From positions 48,552 through 112,551 of the forward strand of contig NZ_LT706942.1 of assembly GCF_900155525.1 (NCBI RefSeq): a stretch of DNA of 64,000 nt, in the 5' to 3' direction. The first letter of the stretch is position 1. Every line of letters begins with the position of its first letter. Source of the stretch: Mailhella massiliensis. Lineage in GTDB: Bacteria; Desulfobacterota; Desulfovibrionia; Desulfovibrionales; Desulfovibrionaceae. Made by a program: the position numbers and the translations under genes. Under the pieces are notes generated by a model. The model was not told the DNA's origin. It worked only from the letters and a program-made list of their open reading frames with translations, and ran no database searches. Shown here in pieces: positions 7,610-15,798 of this stretch.

Positions 7610-9529
7610 TTAGCGTTCAAAGTAGGTGTAGCCGCGCAGGCCGTCTTCAAAGGCCTGCATGAGCTGGTAGCGCTGGGCGGGGGTGATGCGGTTTTCGCGC
7701 ACGGCCCTTTCCGCGGATTTGCGTATGCCTACCAGCACGCGGTGCGGATCGTATTCCACATAGGCGAGAATATCGGAAACGGAGTCGCCGTCGATTTCAC
7801 GCACGAAGTCGTAGCTGCCGTCTTCCTGAATGCGTACGGAAACCACGTTGGTATCGCCTAGAAGGTTGTGCAGGTCGCCCAGCGTTTCCTGGTAGGCTCC
7901 CACAAGGAAGGTACCCAGATAGTATTCCTCTCCGTCCTTCAGGGGGTGCAGCTCCAGCGTGGTCTTCAGGCCCTGGGGGTCGATGAAGTGGGAGATACGG
8001 CCGTCGCTGTCGCAGGTGAGGTCGGAGAGAATGCCCTGTCTTTCGGGGAACTCCTCCAGCCTGTGGATGGGCATGACCGGGAAGAGCTGGTCGATGGCCC
8101 AGCTGTCCGGCAGCGACTGGAATACGCTGAAGTTGCAGTAATAGATGTCGGCCAGCATGGAGTCGATTTCATGCAGTTCCTTGGGGATGTACTTCACGCG
8201 GTTCTTTTCTTCGGAAAGCACGCGCATGATGGCCCAGAAGAAGCGTTCGGCAAGCGTTCTCTGACGCAGAGTGACGCGGCCGGTGATGAAGAGCTGGCGC
8301 ATTTCATCGTAGTAGTAGATGGCGTCGTTGTAGGCTTCCTGCAGGTTGCGCGGATTGATGTTCTGAAGCGTTTCCCTCAGGTTGCGCACGGGTTCGGGCG
8401 TATCTTCCGGCAGTTCCTCGGGCAGGCTCCCCACTTCGATGAGGCTCACGTCGAGCACGTTGAAGAGCAGGATGGAATAGTAGGCCACCGTGGCGCGGCC
8501 CGATTCCGTGACGATGTGCGGGTGCGCTATGCCCTGCGCGTCGAGAATGGTCATGACGGCTTCCACCACGTCGGTGCAGTATTCCATCATGGTGTAGTTG
8601 CGGGAGCTGACGTAGTTGGTGTGCGAACCGTCGTAGTCCACGGCGAGGCCGCCGCCGAGATCGAGGTAGCCCATGGCCGCGCCTTCCTGCACGAGGCTTG
8701 CGTAGATGCGCGTGGCTTCCATGACGGCGGCGCGGATGTCGCGGATGTTCGGAACCTGGGATCCCAGGTGATAGTGCATGAGCTTCAGGGTGTCGAGCAT
8801 GTCGTGGTCTTTAAGAATATCCACGACGTCCACGATCTGCGCGGAGGTGAGGCCGAAGGCGGAGCGTTCGCCGCCCGATTCCGACCAGTGGCCGCTGGCC
8901 TTGGTGGTGAGCTTGACGCGCACGCCGATCTGAGGGCGTATGCCCATGCGCTTGGCTTCATCGAGAATGACTTCCAGCTCGCCGGGCATTTCCAGCACGA
9001 AGATGACGTTGAAGCCCATGCTGAGCGCGTGCAGGCCGAGGTCGATGAATTCTTCGTCCTTGTAGCCGTTGCAGATGAGGCAGGCTTCGCGGCTTTTGAG
9101 CTGGCTGATGGCCGCGATGAGTTCCGCCTTGGAACCCACTTCGAGGCCGTGATGATAGGCGGCGCCGTACTGGGTGATTTTTTCCACCACCTGCTGCTGC
9201 TGATTCACCTTGATGGGAAACACGCCGCGATAGTCGCCTTTATAGCCGAGTTCGCTGATGGCGGAGCGGAACGTCTGGTGCAGAAGGGAAATCTGAGAAT
9301 CGAGGATGTTTTCGATGCGGAGCAGGACGGGCAGATCATAGCCGCGGGCCTTGAGCTCGTGGATGATTTCCAGCACGCTGACTTCAGGGCCGCCTTCACG
9401 CCCGAAGGGGCGGATGACCACCTCGCCTTTGGAAGAAATGTCGAAATACCCGGAACTCCAGTTGCGGATGCCGTACAAATCGACGGAATCCTCCACGGTC
9501 CACTTCTGCATAGATTTCTTTTTGGCCAA
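7610..9529 (-). CDS. speA: biosynthetic arginine decarboxylase
   Basis: A 639-residue PLP enzyme converting arginine to agmatine, first step of the agmatine route to putrescine. Near residue 100 the segment GVFPIKVNQQQQVVE holds the PLP lysine. The GGGLAVDYDGS and ESGRATVAYYS segments and the C-terminal extension match SpeA in order and length. The chosen start is a TTG at 9529 because AAGGAG lies 9 bases upstream; an ATG 18 bases further in (9511) is the alternative. It is the first gene of the minus-strand polyamine cluster. No enzyme turning agmatine into putrescine is seen nearby. Confidence 0.95.
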   Translation of the reverse strand: MAKKKSMQKWTVEDSVDLYGIRNWSSGYFDISSKGEVVIRPFGREGGPEVSVLEIIHELKARGYDLPVLLRIENILDSQISLLHQTFRSAISELGYKGDYRGVFPIKVNQQQQVVEKITQYGAAYHHGLEVGSKAELIAAISQLKSREACLICNGYKDEEFIDLGLHALSMGFNVIFVLEMPGELEVILDEAKRMGIRPQIGVRVKLTTKASGHWSESGGERSAFGLTSAQIVDVVDILKDHDMLDTLKLMHYHLGSQVPNIRDIRAAVMEATRIYASLVQEGAAMGYLDLGGGLAVDYDGSHTNYVSSRNYTMMEYCTDVVEAVMTILDAQGIAHPHIVTESGRATVAYYSILLFNVLDVSLIEVGSLPEELPEDTPEPVRNLRETLQNINPRNLQEAYNDAIYYYDEMRQLFITGRVTLRQRTLAERFFWAIMRVLSEEKNRVKYIPKELHEIDSMLADIYYCNFSVFQSLPDSWAIDQLFPVMPIHRLEEFPERQGILSDLTCDSDGRISHFIDPQGLKTTLELHPLKDGEEYYLGTFLVGAYQETLGDLHNLLGDTNVVSVRIQEDGSYDFVREIDGDSVSDILAYVEYDPHRVLVGIRKSAERAVRENRITPAQRYQLMQAFEDGLRGYTYFER

Positions 9530-9628
9530 CGATCCTGACTCCTTATGAAAGAAAAAATAGAGGGAACGGTAATGACTCCGGGTTGCCCTTTTTCCTGCGC
9601 AGGGGCATGATGAGAAACGGGTACTTCA

Positions 9629-9657
9629 TCCTTAGAGAGTGCCCCCCCCCTTGTCAA
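9629..9657 (-). promoter_or_regulatory. candidate speA promoter with a G9 tract in the spacer
   Basis: On the minus strand a perfect -35 TTGACA (plus 9652-9657) is followed by a 17-bp spacer containing nine consecutive G residues (plus 9642-9650 are C) and a weak -10 TAAGGA. It lies about 100 bp upstream of speA. The -35 is strong and the -10 poor, so the assignment is tentative. The homopolymer would make spacer length prone to slippage. Confidence 0.45.
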
Positions 9658-9865
9658 GGACAATCCTCGGAAGGCGGCTGTCTGTAACGATATTTTCATA
9701 TTCGGACCTTTTTTTCCATGGTCTTTTCCCTGTGGAAAAAGAGGCGTTCCGCGGCGGGGATGAAGTGCGGAAGAGTCCTGTCTCCGGCGGTGAAACGGCG
9801 CCGGAAACGGAAAGCTTTCCGTTTCGTTGTCGGCCGGGAAACAGATTTTTCAGGAGGTTGCGGCC

Positions 9866-11119
9866 TTGTTTCGCCCCGGGCGCTGGATCATGCACATGGA
9901 TATGGACGCCTTTTTCGCATCCATTGAGCAGCTCGACAATCCCGATCTGCGGGGACAGCCCGTGGTGGTGGGCGGGGAACACCGTGGCGTGGTGAGCACC
10001 TGCTCCTACGAGGCTCGCCGTTTCGGCATCCGCTCCGCCATGCCCGTTGCCGAGGCGAGGAGACGCTGCCCCCATGCCGTGTACCTCAGGCCGAGAATGC
10101 GGCGCTATGCGGAAATGTCCGCTCTGGTGCGTGAAACCATTGCGCGCTTTTCTCCCAGGGTGGAAATGGCGTCGGTGGATGAGGCCTATCTCGACGCCAC
10201 GGGGCTTGAACGGCTGTTCGGTCCTGTGGAGGACATGGGCCGCAGCCTCAAGGCTGCAGTGAAGGAGGCCACGGGAGGCCTGACCTGCTCCGTGGGCATA
10301 GCCCCGGTGAAGTTTCTGGCAAAAATCGCCTCCGAGCAGCGTAAGCCCGACGGCCTTTTTCTTCTTGCCCCCGAAGAGGTTTCCGCTTTTCTGGCCGCGC
10401 TTCCCGTTACGGCCGTGCCCGGAGTAGGGCGGCATTTTGCCGCGGAACTTGCCCGCATGGGGGTGAGGCGCTGCGCCGACGTCTCGCGCTACGGGGAAGA
10501 CTTCTGGCGGAAACGCTACGGCAAGGCAGGCGCCGTGCTGTGGGAAAGAGCCCACGGCGATGATCCCCGGGAAGTGGTGCCGTATTCTCCCCCCAAGTCG
10601 GAAAGCGCGGAAGTGACGCTGGATGAGGATACGCTGGATAAGGAACTTTTGCGTACCTGGCTTTTGCGTCATGCCGAAAGGGTGGGGGCCTCGCTCCGGC
10701 GGCAGGGGCTTGCCGGGCGCACGGTGACCTTGAAGATAAAATATGCCGACTTTCATCAGATCACGCGGCAGGTCACGCTGGAGCGCAGAATATGCAGCAC
10801 CGAGGCCATTTACGAAACGGCCCGCGCCATTCTCGACCATCTGGAACTGGAAGGCCGGGTGCGCCTTGTGGGTGTGGGCGTTTCCGGCTTTGAAGCCGGA
10901 GCCCCGACACAGCTCTCCCTCATGCCGGAAAAGGAGGCCGAAGGGGAAGAGGAAAAAAGGCGCGACAGACTGAACCGGGCCGTGGATGCGCTGCGTTCCC
11001 GCTACGGCGGCGGGGTCGTGGTGCGGGGAAGACTTTTTGAAGGCCGCGGGGAAGAGGACGCGCGTGCCGCGGTTCAGGCCGAGCGGGCCGAAGCCCGCAG
11101 AATACGGGAAAAACACTGA
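9866..11119 (+). CDS. dinB: DNA polymerase IV, Y-family translesion polymerase
   Basis: A 417-residue protein. MHMDMDAFFASIEQ at the N terminus and SVDEAYLD near residue 105 carry the metal-binding acidic residues of Y-family polymerases. The steric-gate and helix-hairpin-helix region (AVPGVGRHFAAELARMGV) follows, then the little-finger domain. The TTG start at 9866 has AGGAGG 8 bases upstream; an ATG at 9890 is the alternative, and the TTG at 9827 has no ribosome-binding site. It stands alone on the plus strand between minus-strand genes. No LexA-type box was recognised upstream. The C-terminal tail is rich in Arg, Glu and Ala and lacks an obvious beta-clamp pentapeptide. Confidence 0.93.
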   Translation: MFRPGRWIMHMDMDAFFASIEQLDNPDLRGQPVVVGGEHRGVVSTCSYEARRFGIRSAMPVAEARRRCPHAVYLRPRMRRYAEMSALVRETIARFSPRVEMASVDEAYLDATGLERLFGPVEDMGRSLKAAVKEATGGLTCSVGIAPVKFLAKIASEQRKPDGLFLLAPEEVSAFLAALPVTAVPGVGRHFAAELARMGVRRCADVSRYGEDFWRKRYGKAGAVLWERAHGDDPREVVPYSPPKSESAEVTLDEDTLDKELLRTWLLRHAERVGASLRRQGLAGRTVTLKIKYADFHQITRQVTLERRICSTEAIYETARAILDHLELEGRVRLVGVGVSGFEAGAPTQLSLMPEKEAEGEEEKRRDRLNRAVDALRSRYGGGVVVRGRLFEGRGEEDARAAVQAERAEARRIREKH

Positions 11120-11558
11120 CGGCGCGCCCGAAGCGTCGACACGGATGCGGCGGAAACGGAATATGCCCGCCGCTCTTCTGCCGCGCGTTTTTTCTGTGGG
11201 AATGCTGTCGTAACGGACAGAAGAGCTGCCTCTTGCGCGTTTTCGGAAAGGCAGAAGGTAAGGGCTGCCGGCGCAGCTTTCAGATGCCGGGATATTTCCG
11301 GGAGGAGCGCCTGTTGAACCGCCTGCGGCATGATTTGAGGCTCAGGAGGTTAAAAGGACGCGACCCGTCATGGCAGGTAAGGGGATGGCGGGTCGCGGCG
11401 GGGCACGGATGTTGTTGTCCGGAAGGAATCGTGGCCGGGTCGCCGCTTCCGTTTCTCAGAGTCGGAAGAAAAGCGGAAGCGCGACCGGAGGGCGGGAAAC
11501 CTCGCCCCGCAGGCAGGGAATATGACCCGGAGCCGCTTCGGGCGGCTCCGGGAGCAGG
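11120..11558. other. intergenic region between dinB and the arylsulfotransferase gene
   Basis: No frame here resembles a known protein or has a ribosome-binding site. The only clear structure is the hairpin at its right end. The genes on either side converge, so this is probably 3' untranslated sequence. Confidence 0.5.
11526..11552 (-). terminator. strong GC hairpin after the arylsulfotransferase stop
   Basis: A perfect 11-bp stem CCCGGAGCCGC / GCGGCTCCGGG with the loop TTCGG. No T-run follows on the minus strand (TCATATTCCC), so termination may be inefficient or Rho-assisted; it may instead protect the 3' end. Confidence 0.5.
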
Positions 11559-12947
11559 TTACTTCGTTTCAGGGTTTTCGCGGTAGGCGATGGGCTGAGG
11601 CCAGGGGTTCTGCTTGGCGCGGGCGTAACCGGACTTGAAGGGTTCCATTTCCCACAGACGCACGATGGAGGGATCGATCGGCACGCCGTGAGAGAGGTCC
11701 TTGCCCTGGAAGGCGGGGTAATCTTTGGCGTAGCGGTAGACGCGGTGGATCATGTTCTTCATGTGGCCTTCCTTGATGATGTGGGACGTGGTGCTGTAGA
11801 GCACGTCGGTGTCGTCAAGGTAGTTGACGGTACGGCCGTCCTGCAGCCAGGGGCAGACGAATTCCCACACCACGCGGGGCTGAGGTCCGGGAGTGACTTC
11901 GAAGATCTGGCCGGAGCCGGTGGAGCAGATGAGGGTGTTGCCGTTGGGCAGGCGCTGCACGGAGCTCTGGTAGGGAGAGGTGAAGTTCTGCGGGTTGTGG
12001 GACTCGTAGGACCATACGATCTTTCCGGTTTCAATATCCACTTCCAGAGCGCGGGAACGGTTGCCCTTGGGGCGGAACCAGCCGTTGTCGTGGATGAGGA
12101 TGTGCTTGCCTTCGTTGATGAAGGTGCCGCAGTGGGGTCCGAAGAGCTGCTGATCGCCGTCGTCCAGCCAGCCGGGCTTGCGGCCGCGCAGATGGGTGGA
12201 AGGGTTGCCCCAGCGGTAGATGAGCTTGCCGGTCTTGCGGTCGACGATGACGAATTCGCCGAAGTTGCGGCAGGTCATGCACACGCGGTCATGGATGGGG
12301 TCGTAGTCCACGGCGTTGAAATGCACCCAGTCCACGGTGGAGAAGTAGTGGGCCGCCGGGGGCAGAATGTAGTTCAGGTTGAATTCGTCGGGGGCGTCGC
12401 CCACATGATCCCAGAGGTGCCATTCCCAGACGACGTTGTTGTCCTTGTCGATTTCCATCAGATAGTCGAGGAAGAGCCCCTTGTGCTGTTTGCCTTCGAA
12501 CCATTCGCCGTCTTCGGGAAGGGTGCCGGGAATGCGGCCCTTGGCATAGGCTTCCTCGTTGCTTTTCTTTTCAAGGCAGATGACGATGGTGTTGCCGTTG
12601 GGCATGGGGCAGAAGGCGTGGGAAAGCACCTGCTGGGTTTCGTGGTCGTTCTTGATGTAGCGCTGGAGCAGGTTGCCGTCCCAGTCGTAGCGTTCGAAGC
12701 CGCCCGTGGTGCCGGCGAAAAGCACGGCCTGATTCGGCACGCGGATACCGCGGACAAGGTCGCCGTTGGGCATGAGGTGAGCGAACAGGCCGGGGAAGTA
12801 GTCGGTCTTCCAGGTGTGGACGATTTCACCTTCCATATTGATGAGGTGGGTCTCGTTCCTGAAATAGGGGCTGAACAAGTTATAACCTTCGCAAACCAGT
12901 TCCTTGTCGTAGCGATGAACACCGGTAGGAATGCCGTGTATGGCCAT
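11559..12947 (-). CDS. arylsulfotransferase (ASST) family protein, apparently cytoplasmic
   Basis: A 462-residue beta-propeller protein. The blades show the recurrent pattern N-G-N-T-x-I then W-E (LPNGNTLICSTGSGQIFEV then VVWEF), as in bacterial PAPS-independent aryl sulfate sulfotransferases, which pass sulfate between phenolic compounds through a histidine. The candidate catalytic region is GPHCGTFINEGKHILIHDNGW in the second half. No signal peptide is present, unlike periplasmic AssT of enterobacteria. The start MAIHGIP at 12947 is set by AAGGAG 7 bases upstream, and a consensus sigma-54 promoter lies further upstream. It is divergent from an SDR dehydrogenase and a DASS transporter. The substrate is unknown, and a second copy lies at 61.6 kb. 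Confidence 0.85.
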   Translation of the reverse strand: MAIHGIPTGVHRYDKELVCEGYNLFSPYFRNETHLINMEGEIVHTWKTDYFPGLFAHLMPNGDLVRGIRVPNQAVLFAGTTGGFERYDWDGNLLQRYIKNDHETQQVLSHAFCPMPNGNTIVICLEKKSNEEAYAKGRIPGTLPEDGEWFEGKQHKGLFLDYLMEIDKDNNVVWEWHLWDHVGDAPDEFNLNYILPPAAHYFSTVDWVHFNAVDYDPIHDRVCMTCRNFGEFVIVDRKTGKLIYRWGNPSTHLRGRKPGWLDDGDQQLFGPHCGTFINEGKHILIHDNGWFRPKGNRSRALEVDIETGKIVWSYESHNPQNFTSPYQSSVQRLPNGNTLICSTGSGQIFEVTPGPQPRVVWEFVCPWLQDGRTVNYLDDTDVLYSTTSHIIKEGHMKNMIHRVYRYAKDYPAFQGKDLSHGVPIDPSIVRLWEMEPFKSGYARAKQNPWPQPIAYRENPETK

Positions 12948-13013
12948 GATACGCTCCTTGAAAGTTTTTTGAGGCTCCGTCAGCGGGTGGAGCCGGGGTG
13001 ACATGCCTCTTAT

Positions 13014-13031
13014 AAAGCAAAATGCGTGCCA
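13014..13031 (-). promoter_or_regulatory. consensus sigma-54 promoter for the arylsulfotransferase gene
   Basis: On the minus strand the sequence is TGGCACG-CATT-TTGCTTT, an exact match to the -24/-12 consensus with the required GG-N10-GC spacing. It lies 67 bp upstream of the start codon. Confidence 0.8.
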
Positions 13032-13224
13032 TAATTGAATATCAAATAAAAACAACAAGTTTTGTGAAAAATGCAACTTTTGTTCTGTAAGTGTTTATGG
13101 CTGAATATGACAAAAAATGGATATATGAATGCTAAAAAGTGTTATATTTTTACGAGAGGCGTTTTTCTTGATAAAAATATCATTTGGTAAGAATGCACTT
13201 CGGACGGTAATTTTTTTTCATGAC

Positions 13225-13252
13225 AAAAAAAGGAGAGAAAACTCCTTTTTTT
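13225..13252. terminator. AT-rich bidirectional hairpin within the divergent control region
   Basis: AAAAAAAGGAG (13225-13235), a 6-nt loop and CTCCTTTTTTT (13242-13252) form a perfect stem with A and T runs on both sides. It would insulate the two divergent promoters from stray transcription, or act as a DNA structure between them. Confidence 0.55.
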
Positions 13253-13332
13253 ATAATTGGAAATACTAAAAAATAGCAATCGTTCTGGTTGAATATCTTT
13301 TCCAACGTATTGATTTTTCAGTTTTTCACAAG

Positions 13333-13350
13333 TTGGCATGAAAAATGCTT
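13333..13350 (+). promoter_or_regulatory. sigma-54 promoter for the SDR-DASS operon
   Basis: TTGGCATGAAAAATGCTT has GG (13335-13336) and GC (13347-13348) at exactly the N10 spacing, with two departures from consensus (TGGCAT, ATGC). It lies 76 bp before the SDR start codon and mirrors the consensus site facing the other way. Confidence 0.68.
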
Positions 13351-13425
13351 AGGGGCGGATGTTGTCTTCACGGTAATACGCCGGTTTTGAGCCTCAGGGC
13401 AGGAAGCGGCATAAGGAGATAGGTT

Positions 13426-14166
13426 ATGAACGGACAAGGATTGCAGGGAAAAAAGGCGCTTGTGACCGGAGCCGGTCGCGGACTGGGCAGGGCCATAGCC
13501 CTCACGCTCGCCTCTCGCGGGGCCGACGTGGCCTGCTGGGACATCAACGGTGAAGGCCTCACGGAAACGGCGCGCCTCATTCGGGAACTGGGCCGCAAGG
13601 CCGTCATCCGCGTCATGGACATCACGCGTACGGCGGAACTGCCCGTCGCTCTGGACGATACCGTCGCCGAACTCGGCGGACTGGATATTCTGGTGAACAA
13701 CGCGGGCGTCAACCGCCCCGTGCCTGCGCTGGAAGTGACGGAAGAATGCTGGGATACCATTCTGAACGTGAACCTCAAGGCTCCCTTCTTCATGGCCCAG
13801 GCGGCGGTGAAGCACATGGCGCACGGCGGACGCATCATCAACATCACCTCCAGCCTGTCCACCAACGTGCTGGACAAGCGCGTTCCCTACCAGACGAGCA
13901 AGGGCGGCATCAACGTGCTCACCCGCGCTCTGGCTCTGGAATGGGCGCCCCTCGGCATTACGGTCAACGCCGTCGGCCCCGCCATCGTGGCCACGGAAAT
14001 GACCAGGGCCATGGGGTCCTCTTCTTCCGTGCATCCCAAGATGCTGCTCGGCCGTCTCGTGCAGCCTGAGGAAATCGGAGCCGCCGTGGCCTTCCTCGCT
14101 TCCGACGACGCCGCCATGATTACGGGCCAGGCCCTCTTCGTGGACGAAGGCTGGAGCATTCACTGA
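13426..14166 (+). CDS. short-chain dehydrogenase/reductase
   Basis: A 246-residue classical SDR: cofactor motif TGAGRGLG at 14-21, NNAG at 91-94, catalytic Ser at about 142, and YxxxK at Tyr155/Lys159. It oxidises or reduces an alcohol/ketone with NAD(P). An Asp at residue 39 (CWDIN) suggests NAD rather than NADP. AAGGAGATAGGTT precedes the ATG. It is followed 115 bp later by a DASS anion transporter and is divergent from an arylsulfotransferase gene under paired sigma-54 promoters, so it may act on the imported compound. The specific substrate is not readable. Confidence 0.9.
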   Translation: MNGQGLQGKKALVTGAGRGLGRAIALTLASRGADVACWDINGEGLTETARLIRELGRKAVIRVMDITRTAELPVALDDTVAELGGLDILVNNAGVNRPVPALEVTEECWDTILNVNLKAPFFMAQAAVKHMAHGGRIINITSSLSTNVLDKRVPYQTSKGGINVLTRALALEWAPLGITVNAVGPAIVATEMTRAMGSSSSVHPKMLLGRLVQPEEIGAAVAFLASDDAAMITGQALFVDEGWSIH

Positions 14167-14281
14167 GTCGGTCCGAACCCGGCGCCGGATGTCTCCGAGG
14201 AGATTCCGGTTGCGGGGTTCGATGCCGGAATCTTCCCCCCAGCGGGATTCTGACGAGAAATTTCAGTTCGGAGAAACTTGC

Positions 14282-15712
14282 ATGTCTGAGAAAGAAGAAA
14301 TCATCACCGCCATTCCCTTTTCCCCGCAGCGCGCCGTAAAGCTCCTTGCGGCAATCGTCGCCTATTTTGCCATCGCCTACGGGTTCGGCCCCGTGGAAGG
14401 TCTTTCCCATCAGGGGCAGTGCTCCATAGCCCTCATGGTGGCGGCCGTCATCATCTGGGTGACCGACGCGCTTCCTCTCGCCGTGGCCGCCATCCTCATG
14501 ACCATGCTTCAGCCTCTCTCCGGGGCTGCGCCGTTCAACAAGGCCCTTGCCAACTTCGCGAACCCCATCGTGTTCTTCTGCTTCGGCATGTTCTGCGTCA
14601 CGTTCGCCTTCACCCGTTCCGGCTTCTCCGAACGCGTGGCGCTCTGGATTTCCCGCCTTGCGGGCGGCAATCCCGCCCGTCTGCTCCTCTGCTTCATCGC
14701 CGGCGGCACCATTCTTTCCGCATTCATGGCCGACGTGCCCGTGGTGGTGATGCTGGCCCCCATCGCCCTCAAGATCGTTGAGCAGAACCGCTGCCAGGCC
14801 AACGGCAGCAACTTTGCCCGCGCCATCATGATCGGTCTGCCCATCGGCGTGCTCATGGGCGGTATCGCCACGCCCACCGGCGCTTCCATGAACATCCTCA
14901 CCATGCAGTTTCTGCGCGACATGGCCGGTGTGGACATGTCCTTCCTGCAGTGGGCCGCCATCGGCATGCCGGTGGTCATAGTGCTCATTCCCGTGGTCTG
15001 GTTCATCCTGCTCAAGCTTTTCCCGCTGGAACTCGACTACCTGGAAGGCACGGAATGCTTTGAAGATGCCTGGAAGGAACTCGGCCCCATGAGCCGCGAC
15101 GAAAAGAAGTTCGCCATCTTCATGCTGGTGAACATCGTCCTGTGGTGCACCGACAGCATCCACCACATTCCGCTGCCCATTCTCGCCGTGCTCGGCGGTG
15201 CGGTGCTCTTCGTGCCCGGCGTCGACCTCATCGACTGGAAGTATGCCGGTCCCCGCATGGGCTGGAGCATCCTCATGCTCATCGGCGGCGCCTGCTCCCT
15301 CAGCATGTCCCTCTGGGAAAGCGGCGCGGCGGCCTGGATGGGCAACACCCTGCTGGGCGGCCTGCTGGAACTGCCCACCTGGCTGCTCATGCTCATCATC
15401 GGCTTCTTCGCCATGTGGATTCACCTGCTGGTCACCAACTCCACGGCCATCATCGCCGTGTTCATGCCCATGATCATCGCTCTTGCGCAGAGCAAGGGCC
15501 TCAACCCCGTGGTGCTGGCTCTGCCGCTGGGCTTCCTGGCTTCCGCATCGCTGGTGCTGGTCATCGACGCCGTGCAGCTCGTCACCTACCAGTACGGCTA
15601 TTACTCCATGAGAGACTGGCTGAAGGCCGGTGTGACCATCTCCTTCATCTGGATTCCCCTGTGCGTGGCCAGCGTGCTTCTCATCGGCGGCGGCGTGCTT
15701 GGTCTGTACTGA
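14282..15712 (+). CDS. DASS/SLC13-family sodium-coupled anion transporter
   Basis: A 476-residue membrane protein with about 11-13 hydrophobic segments. The family repeats are visible: ATPTGASMN near residue 200 and VTNSTAIIAVFMP near residue 385, equivalent to the SNT signatures that bind sodium and the carboxylate or sulfate group. Members import di- or tricarboxylates, sulfate or organosulfonates. The start at 14282 is chosen because GGAGAAACTTGC precedes it; the longer in-frame reading has no ribosome-binding site. It is the second gene of a sigma-54-type operon with an SDR. Import of a C4-dicarboxylate or a sulfonate is equally compatible. Confidence 0.88.
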   Translation: MSEKEEIITAIPFSPQRAVKLLAAIVAYFAIAYGFGPVEGLSHQGQCSIALMVAAVIIWVTDALPLAVAAILMTMLQPLSGAAPFNKALANFANPIVFFCFGMFCVTFAFTRSGFSERVALWISRLAGGNPARLLLCFIAGGTILSAFMADVPVVVMLAPIALKIVEQNRCQANGSNFARAIMIGLPIGVLMGGIATPTGASMNILTMQFLRDMAGVDMSFLQWAAIGMPVVIVLIPVVWFILLKLFPLELDYLEGTECFEDAWKELGPMSRDEKKFAIFMLVNIVLWCTDSIHHIPLPILAVLGGAVLFVPGVDLIDWKYAGPRMGWSILMLIGGACSLSMSLWESGAAAWMGNTLLGGLLELPTWLLMLIIGFFAMWIHLLVTNSTAIIAVFMPMIIALAQSKGLNPVVLALPLGFLASASLVLVIDAVQLVTYQYGYYSMRDWLKAGVTISFIWIPLCVASVLLIGGGVLGLY

Positions 15713-15741
15713 TCCTGCGGCAATAACCGTCTGATATGATG

Positions 15742-15774
15742 AAGGCCCGCAATGTTCTCGTTGCGGGCCTTTTC
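15742..15774 (+). terminator. terminator of the SDR-DASS operon
   Basis: An 11-bp perfect stem AAGGCCCGCAA / TTGCGGGCCTT (15742-15752, 15761-15771) followed by TTTC. It lies between convergent genes and may also serve the sigma-54 activator gene. Confidence 0.85.
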
Positions 15775-15798
15775 TCATGCCGGAAGGAAAGCGTTTTT

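Larger units (their letters stand above)
12948..13425. promoter_or_regulatory. 478-bp AT-rich divergent control region
   Basis: It holds no convincing gene. It contains two outward-facing sigma-54 promoter matches (minus strand 13014-13031, plus strand 13333-13350) about 300 bp apart, and between them AT-rich DNA suited to enhancer binding and looping, plus a perfect AT-rich hairpin at 13225-13252. I infer that one enhancer-binding protein acts in both directions. Confidence 0.65.

Noticed and set aside
7868..9538. Long open frame antisense to speA (556 codons)
   Set aside because: It mirrors speA codon by codon; such long antisense frames are common in GC-rich genes. The product is His/Val/Glu-rich with no domain.
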